Both the position numbers and the translations under genes were made by a program. Positions 58,394-64,000 of a stretch of DNA of 64,000 nucleotides are shown piece after piece. Under the pieces are notes generated by a model. The model searched no databases, was not told where the DNA came from, and was given only the letters and a program-made list of their open reading frames with translations. The DNA comes from Paraburkholderia caffeinilytica. Lineage in GTDB: Bacteria > Pseudomonadota > Gammaproteobacteria > Burkholderiales > Burkholderiaceae. The stretch covers positions 3,410,001-3,474,000 of the forward strand of contig NZ_CP031467.1 in the NCBI RefSeq assembly GCF_003368325.1, written 5' to 3'. The stretch's first letter is position 1. Each line of letters opens with the position of its first letter.

Positions 58394-59128
58394 ATGGACC
58401 CGCAACACCGTATCGGCACCCGGGAAGAATGGCTGGCCGCCAGCAAGGCGCTATTGATCGAAGAGAAAGCGTACACACGCGCCGGCGATGAACTCGCCCG
58501 CAAACGCCGGGCGCTGCCCTGGGTGAAGGTCGACAAGACCTATGTATTCGACACGCCGCAGGGCCGCAAGACACTCCCGGATCTGTTCGACGGCCGTAGC
58601 CAGTTGATCGTCTATCACTTCATGCTGGGCCCGGATTGGGAAGAAGGCTGTTTCGGCTGCTCGTTCGTCTCGGATCATATGGACGGCATCCTGACGCATC
58701 TTGAACATCACGACGTATCGTATGTGGCGGTCTCGCGTGGGCCACTCGCGAAGATCGAGGCGTTCAGGAAACGGATGGGCTGGAAGTTTCCGTGGGTGTC
58801 GTCGAATGAGAGCGACTTCAATTTCGACTATCACGTGTCGTTCACGCCGGAGGAGATCGCCAGCAAGAAGGCGTTCTACAACTTCACCGAGCAGGATGTC
58901 GGCATCGACGAGCTACCTGGCCACAGCGTGTTCTACAAGGACGAAGCGGGCGACGTCTATCACACGTACTCCACCTACGGCCGCGGCGGCGAGCAGTTTC
59001 TCGGCGCGTATGCGCATTTCGACGTCACGCCGAAAGGCCGCGACGAGAAGAAGAATATGGGCGAGTGGCTCAAGCATCACGATCGCTACGAAGAGAAGGC
59101 GAGCGGTTGCGCCGCGTGCGGCTCGTGA
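58394..59128 (+). CDS. DUF899 thioredoxin-like protein
   Basis: A 244-residue cytosolic protein of the DUF899 family. The thioredoxin-like CxxC lies at residues 86-89 (EEGCFGCSF). Other family motifs: LPWVKVDKTYVFDTPQG, FPWVSSNESDFNFDYHVSF and VYHTYSTYGRGGEQFLGAY. The tail KASGCAACGS adds another CxxC at the very C-terminus. DUF899 is thought to be a peroxiredoxin-like or thiol oxidoreductase group, with no settled role. GAAGGAGG is 6 bases before the ATG. It is often found beside ArsR-SRPBCC genes and likely shares their control. Confidence 0.9.
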   Translation: MDPQHRIGTREEWLAASKALLIEEKAYTRAGDELARKRRALPWVKVDKTYVFDTPQGRKTLPDLFDGRSQLIVYHFMLGPDWEEGCFGCSFVSDHMDGILTHLEHHDVSYVAVSRGPLAKIEAFRKRMGWKFPWVSSNESDFNFDYHVSFTPEEIASKKAFYNFTEQDVGIDELPGHSVFYKDEAGDVYHTYSTYGRGGEQFLGAYAHFDVTPKGRDEKKNMGEWLKHHDRYEEKASGCAACGS

Positions 59129-59189
59129 CGGCGAAGTGCGTGGTGTCCGTGCGCGTCAGTAGCGGGTGCTCGCGGAAAACAGCGGGACG

Positions 59190-60035
59190 TCATGCCCCTT
59201 TGCGTCCCGCTTCATAAAACAGCGCGAACAATTCCGATTGCGAGTTGACGTTGAGTTTCGTATAGATGTGCTTCTTGTGCGCGCGCACCGTCTCGAACGA
59301 GATGGTCAGTTTCTCCGCGATGGCGCGCGTCGAAAATCCGCTCAAGGTCAGCATCGCCACTTCGACTTCGCGTGCGGTGAGTGGCGAGCGGCCGCTCACC
59401 GACGACACCTGCTCGAAACGCGCGGCATACGCAGGCGTGTCCGCCGGGGCGTCCGTGTCCGTCGCTGTTCGCATCGCTGTTTCGCTCGAGGCCGTTTGCG
59501 GCGCGTCGAATGCCTCATAGGGCAAGCGCTGCCGCAGCAGCGCGATGACCCATGGCGCACAGAGCGCGAGCACCGCCAGATCGCGCTCGCCATAGCGCTG
59601 CGTCGCGCCCAGCGAGAACGCCAGCGTATGTCTCGCGTCGATCATGTAGTTGAAGTGCACTTCATCGCCGACGATGTTTTTCCTGAAGTACCGCTGGTAG
59701 TAGTCGGTCATCGAGAAGTTGTCGGGCGCGACGTCCGCCAACGTGACGAAGCCCGATGCGGGCTTCCCGGTCGCGGCGATGTAAAACGGGTCGAGTTGAT
59801 ACAGCGCGGCGAGATAGTCCTGGAACATCGCATCCACGGTTCCGTCCGGTGTGGGCGATTCGGCGCAGACGAGCGGTGCAACGCCAGGTGCGAAGCGCAG
59901 GGCGACCCAGTTGTCGAACACGACATAGCGTTCGAGCGCACGCGTGAGGCGAGTCCAGAATTGCGCGCTGTCGAGTGCTTCGATAACCGAGCCGATCTCG
60001 CGATGAAAGGCCAGATCGTGCCATTCCAGTTCCAT
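59190..60035 (-). CDS. LuxR-family transcriptional regulator
   Basis: A 281-residue regulator with a C-terminal GerE/LuxR helix-turn-helix: PLTAREVEVAMLTLSGFSTR, AIAEKLTISFETVRAHKKHI and YTKLNVNSQSELFALF (residues about 212-275). The N-terminal 190 residues have no recognised receiver or autoinducer domain; they look like a small GAF- or PAS-like sensor (VVFDNWVALRFAPG, YYQRYFRKNIVGDEVHFNYM). GGAG lies 5 bases before the ATG at 60035. It is divergent to the amidase gene, whose spacer holds the repeat array, and may regulate amidase and permease. Confidence 0.85.
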   Translation of the reverse strand: MELEWHDLAFHREIGSVIEALDSAQFWTRLTRALERYVVFDNWVALRFAPGVAPLVCAESPTPDGTVDAMFQDYLAALYQLDPFYIAATGKPASGFVTLADVAPDNFSMTDYYQRYFRKNIVGDEVHFNYMIDARHTLAFSLGATQRYGERDLAVLALCAPWVIALLRQRLPYEAFDAPQTASSETAMRTATDTDAPADTPAYAARFEQVSSVSGRSPLTAREVEVAMLTLSGFSTRAIAEKLTISFETVRAHKKHIYTKLNVNSQSELFALFYEAGRKGA

Positions 60036-60173
60036 GCGTGCTCCGTTGAGGGTAACCCAGCCGGGTGATTACGGACAAAAATATGTCTGGTAATAATAGG
60101 CCCAACCTGAAACGCGGGCGCCTGATGACAGGCGCTATTTAACGCGAAGCAGACCGGCAAGGACAGCAATCAA
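60036..60173. other. Promoter region of the LuxR gene
   Basis: Short AT-rich stretch (TATGTCTGGTAATAATAGG around 60080) between the LuxR start and the repeat array. No clear operator seen. Confidence 0.4.
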
Positions 60174-60320
60174 TTTGCATGGGACCAGAGTAAGCGCTAA
60201 AGCGCCAACTCTGGTCGACCGCTAGTGCATGGGACCAGAGTAAGGGCTTTGCATGGGACTAGAGTAAGCGCTAAAGCGCCAACTCTAGTCGACAGCTAAA
60301 GCACTAACTCTGGTCGACAG
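60174..60320 (+). repeat. Second array of nested palindromic repeats, before the amidase gene
   Basis: Same family as 3321-3465. Stems: 60183-60191 with 60208-60216, 60257-60265 with 60282-60290, and 60233-60241 with 60307-60315. The last pair brackets a complete 49-base unit (60248-60296) inserted in its loop. All outer stems are perfect although their sequences differ. The array ends GTCGACAG followed by GAG, the binding site of the amidase gene. Confidence 0.9.
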
Positions 60321-60328
60321 GAGACAAG

Positions 60329-61165
60329 ATGCTTCAACTCGAACTGGCACAGATCCCAATCGTGGACGGCGCGGTGGGCGTGGGTGGTAGAAACGTGCAG
60401 CGCGTGCTGCAAACCATCGATCAACGCGCGGCCGGAACCGATCTGATCGTGTTTCCGGAGACCACGCTGTCGGGCTTTCCGACACGGGACACCATCGGCG
60501 AGGTGGCCGAAACGATCGACGGGCCGTCGCTTACCGCCGTACGCAATGCGGCGCGCGAAGCACGCGTCGCGGTGGCGGTGGGTTTCGCCGAGCGTGACGG
60601 CAACCGCTTTTTCAATACCACGGTGCTGGTCGACGAACGTGGCGAGATCGCGCTGCGCTATCGCAAGACCCATCTGTGGGCGTCGGACGTCGGTGTATTC
60701 GAACCCGGCGACCGTTATGAAGTGTGCAGCTTCAAAGGTCTGACCGTTGGCCTCCTGATCTGCTACGACATTGAATTCCCCGAAACGGCGCGTGCGGTTG
60801 CCTCGCTCGGCGCCGATCTGCTGATCGTGACGAACGGCAATATGGAGCCGTTCGGGCCGGTGCATCGCCGCGCGATCGTGGCGCGTGCGATGGAGAATCA
60901 GATGTTCGCGGCGCTCGTGAATCGCATCGGGTCGGGTGACGACAATCTCACGTTCCCTGGTGAATCGGCGCTGATCGATCCATTCGGCAACGTGGTGCAC
61001 GATGCGGGCCACGAAGAGCGAGTCCTGCGCGCCACGCTCGATCCGGCGCTGCTCGAAGGCGCGCGCGAACACTATCGTTATCTGCATGACGCGCGCATTG
61101 CGCTCGACCTCGCGACGCTGGACGGCGAGCACGGGCAGCGAGCGCGTGTGATCCGCACGCGTTAA
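60329..61165 (+). CDS. Carbon-nitrogen hydrolase (nitrilase superfamily amidase)
   Basis: A 278-residue cytosolic amidase. The catalytic triad is complete: Glu44 (VFPETTLS), Lys113 (RYRKTHLW) and Cys145 (LICYDIEFPE). ANMEP-type NGNMEPFGPVHRRA and ARAMENQMFAALVNRIG place it near the R-amidase/omega-amidase branch. It probably frees ammonia from an amide that the permease downstream brings in. AGGAGAC, 5 bases before the ATG, is formed by the end of the repeat array. The permease starts 178 bases after its stop. Confidence 0.9.
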   Translation: MLQLELAQIPIVDGAVGVGGRNVQRVLQTIDQRAAGTDLIVFPETTLSGFPTRDTIGEVAETIDGPSLTAVRNAAREARVAVAVGFAERDGNRFFNTTVLVDERGEIALRYRKTHLWASDVGVFEPGDRYEVCSFKGLTVGLLICYDIEFPETARAVASLGADLLIVTNGNMEPFGPVHRRAIVARAMENQMFAALVNRIGSGDDNLTFPGESALIDPFGNVVHDAGHEERVLRATLDPALLEGAREHYRYLHDARIALDLATLDGEHGQRARVIRTR

Positions 61166-61343
61166 GGTGCGCGCGGGTGCCAGCGCGCATAAGCGCGCCT
61201 ACGCACCGGCGCGCATTCCGTCAGGCAAAGAATCATCGGCGCGACATCCGCGCATCCAGCAAGACTGATCGACACAACCCGGCCGGGGCGCGTTCAACGC
61301 CGCCCCCCGGTGGGGCTCGCCCATTCGCAAGAGGAGACACCGC

Positions 61344-62711
61344 ATGACCCCAACATCCCCCACTGAGCGCGCCGGCGCATCCGCCGCGCCCCAAAGCGCG
61401 CATCTGAAGCGCACACTCGGCCTGCCTTCGGTCTTGCTGTTCGGCCTCGCCTATATGGCGCCGCTGATCGTCTACGGAACCTACGGTGTGCTGGCGAGCG
61501 CCAGTAACGACACTGCCGCGCTCGCGTATCTGATCGCCCTGGTCGCGATCGTGTTTACCGCGTTGAGTTACGGCAAGCTCGCACGGCTTTTCCCAGTGGC
61601 AGGGTCGGCGTATACGTACACGCGCAGAAGCTTCAATCCGCATCTTGGCTTCATGATCGGCTGGGCTACCTTGCTCGATTACTTTTTCCTGCCGATGGTG
61701 ATCTGGCTAATCGGCGCGGCGTATCTCAGCGCCGCGTTTCCGCACATTCCGAGCTGGATCTGGATCGTCGCGTTCATCGTGTTGACGAGCGTGCTGAATA
61801 TTCTCGGCATCGAACTCGCGAACCGCTTCAACATCGTGCTGATGGTCGTGCAACTCGCGATCGTCGCGTTGTTCGTCGCGCTGTGCTGCCACTATGTGAC
61901 CGCGGCGGTCGGCCCAGGCGGTCTGATTTCGGCTGAGCCGTTCTTCAAGCCGCATGTGCCGCTCTCGGCAACGATGGCAGGCGCCGCGATTGCCGCCTAT
62001 TCGTATCTCGGCTTCGACGCGGTGTCGACGTTGACTGAAGAAACCATCGCACCCGAAAAGACCATACCGCGCGCGATCGTGCTGATCGCGCTGATCGGCG
62101 GCGCGATCTTCGTGATCGCCGCGTACACGGTGCAACTCGCGCATCCGGGTGCGGTGTTCAAGGATCCGGACTCGGCCGCCTTCGAAGTCGCGCGCAAAGT
62201 AGGCGGCGACATCTTCGTGACGGTGTTTCTGGCCGGCCTGATTCTCGCGCAGTTCGCCTCGGGCATCTCGGCGCAGGCAAGCGTGGGGCGTTTGCTGTAT
62301 GCGATGGGACGCGACGAAGTCCTGCCTAAGCGCATCTTCGGTTTCGTGCATCCGAGGTTCAAGACGCCGGCGCTGAACATCGCGATCGCGGGCGCAATCG
62401 GTCTGGTCGCGTTGAAGCTCGACGTGGCGACCTCGACCTCGTTCATCAACTTCGGCGCGTTTCTCGCGTTCACCGCCGTCAATCTGTGCGTGATCCGCCA
62501 GTTTTTCAACGCGAAGGGCAGTGCAAATGCGATGGGCGTGATCGGCGGCCTGCTGTTTCCGCTGGCCGGTGCGATTGCGGATATCTGGCTGCTGGTGAGC
62601 CTGGAGAAAACCGCACTGGTGCTCGGCGCGGTGTGGTTCGTGCTGGGGTTGTGCTATCTCGGCTGGATCACGCGTGGTTTCCGCCAGGCGCCGCCGGAAG
62701 TCGCGGTCTGA
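61344..62711 (+). CDS. APC-family amino acid/polyamine permease
   Basis: A 455-residue inner-membrane transporter with twelve helices. Motifs: LPSVLLFGLAYMAPLIVYGT, FPVAGSAYTYTRRSFNPHLG and AYSYLGFDAVSTLTEETIAP (the APC helix 6-loop signature). Its nearest well-known relatives are PuuP-type polyamine and amino acid importers. AGAGGAGACACCGC precedes the ATG. Together with the amidase upstream and the PuuB-like oxidoreductase and aldehyde dehydrogenase 15 kb away, it suggests amine use, though substrates are unknown. Confidence 0.9.
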   Translation: MTPTSPTERAGASAAPQSAHLKRTLGLPSVLLFGLAYMAPLIVYGTYGVLASASNDTAALAYLIALVAIVFTALSYGKLARLFPVAGSAYTYTRRSFNPHLGFMIGWATLLDYFFLPMVIWLIGAAYLSAAFPHIPSWIWIVAFIVLTSVLNILGIELANRFNIVLMVVQLAIVALFVALCCHYVTAAVGPGGLISAEPFFKPHVPLSATMAGAAIAAYSYLGFDAVSTLTEETIAPEKTIPRAIVLIALIGGAIFVIAAYTVQLAHPGAVFKDPDSAAFEVARKVGGDIFVTVFLAGLILAQFASGISAQASVGRLLYAMGRDEVLPKRIFGFVHPRFKTPALNIAIAGAIGLVALKLDVATSTSFINFGAFLAFTAVNLCVIRQFFNAKGSANAMGVIGGLLFPLAGAIADIWLLVSLEKTALVLGAVWFVLGLCYLGWITRGFRQAPPEVAV

Positions 62712-62825
62712 TGCAGGCGCTCGCGCTTGTACTCGTGGTCGTGCTCCTGGTCGTTCGTTAGCGGCAAGGCGAGACGAGGCGCGAGCGAGTGAGCACCGAT
62801 GGCGCTGCCTCGGGCAGCGTCGAAC

Positions 62826-63008
62826 TCACAATGCCATGTCGAAAGCGGGCTTGAGGAACAGTTCGATCGCCATCACGATGAGGCCCATCGCGGCCGCCGA
62901 CAGCGTCAACGTGCCGTATTCGTCGTAGCGTGAATCGTACAGGCACGCCACGACGAAAATAATCGCTAGCAGGTTGGTTAGCCAGTCGAAGTTCAGCGCC
63001 AAGTTCAT
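62826..63008 (-). CDS. Small membrane protein of unknown function
   Basis: A 60-residue protein with two predicted membrane helices (LTNLLAIIFVVACLYD and LSAAAMGLIVMAIELFLKPA) separated by a short polar loop, SRYDEYGTL. The ribosome binding site is weak (GGATTTGATCG). Composition is that of a genuine membrane peptide and codon usage matches the region. I do not recognise a family. Confidence 0.6.
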   Translation of the reverse strand: MNLALNFDWLTNLLAIIFVVACLYDSRYDEYGTLTLSAAAMGLIVMAIELFLKPAFDMAL

Positions 63009-63516
63009 CGATCAAATCCGGGCTCACGCGCGACCTGTATCGTCGAATCGCGCCATTACGTGAGTCGGATTCTAGCGAGTCGAGCTTACGGATTCGCAAC
63101 GACCGCGCTTACACAAATTACGCGGCTCAGCCGCGCGGCAAAGCATCGGCAAGCCGGCGTTGTGACGGCGTACTGCCCGGCTGGCCAGGCTGGGATCAAA
63201 CGGCGTACTGCTCCAGTGTGGCGTAACGAACCGAACTCGCACGGGGTGCCAGGCAAACTGATTCCATGAAGCAGATGCAGCAAAGTCGCATTCGAATAAA
63301 GCGATTCGGGTCGATATGCCCGCCGGCGATTGGTTGGCCGTCCTGGCTAATTTAGCCGATTGATTAAAAGTCAGTTATATTACTGTCGTAGAGTATCCGC
63401 GTAATGCAGATAATTAATATGGAAAATTGCAGGGTGGTTGGAGTTCGCATAATGCGGTCGCATCAATCTTTTACGATTTATACTTCGCGCAATGCGTTGT
63501 TTGAAACAGGAGATTT

Positions 63517-63552
63517 ATGAAGTCGTGGCTGAGTAATTTTGACGGCGTGTGA
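63517..63552 (+). CDS. Possible 11-residue leader peptide
   Basis: ATG 63517 to TGA 63552 encodes MKSWLSNFDGV. AGGAG lies 4 bases upstream, a better ribosome binding site than most genes here have. It sits in the long AT-rich region and could be a leader peptide for the next gene. Short frames with chance binding sites are common, so this is tentative. Confidence 0.3.
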   Translation: MKSWLSNFDGV

Positions 63553-63851
63553 CGTAAAAAGATACGTTTTTCAGCTTATCAAAAAGTCGTGGTTCGACCC
63601 CCTTCGGGAGCCGCGTTTGATCTTGTAAAGGTATGACAGGTAAGGGTTTGGAGCCGATTCGCGGGACGCTGCGCCATTCGGGTTAGCTCGCCTGCATCAA
63701 TTGCATATTCCAGAATAGAAACGTTTTTTATTTTTACAGCTTTACGTTAAGAAAAACGTATAAAAGATTGAATTGAAATGCTTGTGCAAACGCACATTGT
63801 CTCTATGCCTGAGTGATGCGGCTTTTGGGTGTTGCATCCAAGAAACAAAAT

Positions 63852-64000
63852 ATGCAGGTAAAAACCCCAAGAAAAAACTTCAGTACCGCCTGGATGGTGA
63901 ATTCTCCTTTTATTTCAATGTGTTACGCGCATGGCATCGCGTATGCATCTTGGGGCGGCGGATTGGTCCGGTTGGCCCAGCCGCCTCTACCTTCTATCAG
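63852..64000 (+). CDS. Possible gene start, 3' partial
   Basis: From ATG 63852 the frame is open for 49 codons to the window end (MQVKTPRKNFSTAWMVNSPF, and on). The upstream CCAAGAAACAAAAT is a poor binding site. No family could be recognised, and a chance open frame of this length is possible. Confidence 0.25.
   Translation, partial: MQVKTPRKNFSTAWMVNSPFISMCYAHGIAYASWGGGLVRLAQPPLPSI

Larger units (their letters stand above)
63009..64000. other. AT-rich region at the end of the window
   Basis: Nearly 1 kb without a secure gene. GC content falls after 63350. An inverted repeat ACGTTTTT (63721-63728) and AAAAACGT (63752-63759) and several A/T tracts are present. It looks like a long regulatory region for a gene beginning near or beyond the window end. 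A short frame (63517) and an open frame running off the end (63852) are listed separately. Confidence 0.5.

Noticed and set aside
63585..63620. tRNA-like GGTTCGACCCC stretch
   Set aside because: Only the T-arm-like part is present; no acceptor, D or anticodon arms can be folded around it.

Overview
The window is a GC-rich betaproteobacterial chromosome segment, most likely from Paraburkholderia or a close Burkholderia relative. The evidence is protein similarity (Burkholderia-type TonB/ExbB, ArgP/ArgO, DUF1328, DUF899), very high third-position GC in almost every gene, many LysR regulators, and repeat families of the kind common in these genomes. It contains no rRNA, tRNA, CRISPR array, integrase or transposase. 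It opens inside the 3' end of a uvrA-like gene and closes in an AT-rich region with no secure gene.

Region 1 (about 0.8-22.3 kb) is a nearly continuous + strand block. It holds a TonB-ExbB-ExbD-ExbD energiser with a TPR protein, an XRE-cupin regulator, a large TonB-dependent receptor, a complete YejABEF-type peptide ABC importer, a TldD/TldE (PmbA) metalloprotease pair, two tandem GNAT acetyltransferases and a solo RND pump. From the Yej genes onward, stops and starts overlap or nearly touch. The order outer membrane, inner membrane, cytosolic protease, acetyltransferase, efflux reads as one route for taking up, cutting and neutralising or exporting a modified peptide. This is the strongest candidate for an undescribed system.

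Region 2 (22.3-27.6 kb) is mixed: a small protein of unknown function, a GlxA-like AraC regulator, a stand-alone RmlC-like epimerase, an EamA exporter with a divergent LysR regulator, and a DUF1328 membrane peptide.

Region 3 (27.6-38.0 kb) is an envelope glycan locus: wecB, a BcsB-like periplasmic protein, nfrB (glycosyltransferase with two C-terminal MshEN-like c-di-GMP modules), nfrA (TPR/outer-membrane protein) and a YbcH-like lipoprotein. In E. coli, NfrA, NfrB and WecB (NfrC) are the host factors for phage N4 adsorption; here wecB lies beside the other genes.

Region 4 (38.0-52.4 kb) is metabolic: argO/argP, an NDH-2 type dehydrogenase, then LysR, NCS1 permease, FAD amine oxidoreductase, cupin and aldehyde dehydrogenase (an amine-to-acid route by inference), a small lipoprotein, and LysR with an M20 amidohydrolase and an MHS-type symporter.

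Region 5 (52.4-64 kb) begins with a 637-bp inverted-repeat element. It is followed by an MFS transporter and PRC-barrel lipoprotein, an AzgA-like purine permease with a structured leader, an ArsR-SRPBCC-DUF899 set with a probably leaderless promoter, a LuxR regulator, a nitrilase-family amidase with an APC permease, and a small membrane protein. A palindromic repeat family occurs in two arrays 57 kb apart (3.3 and 60.2 kb). Its stems covary, copies are nested inside one another, and the last copy supplies the Shine-Dalgarno of the next gene.
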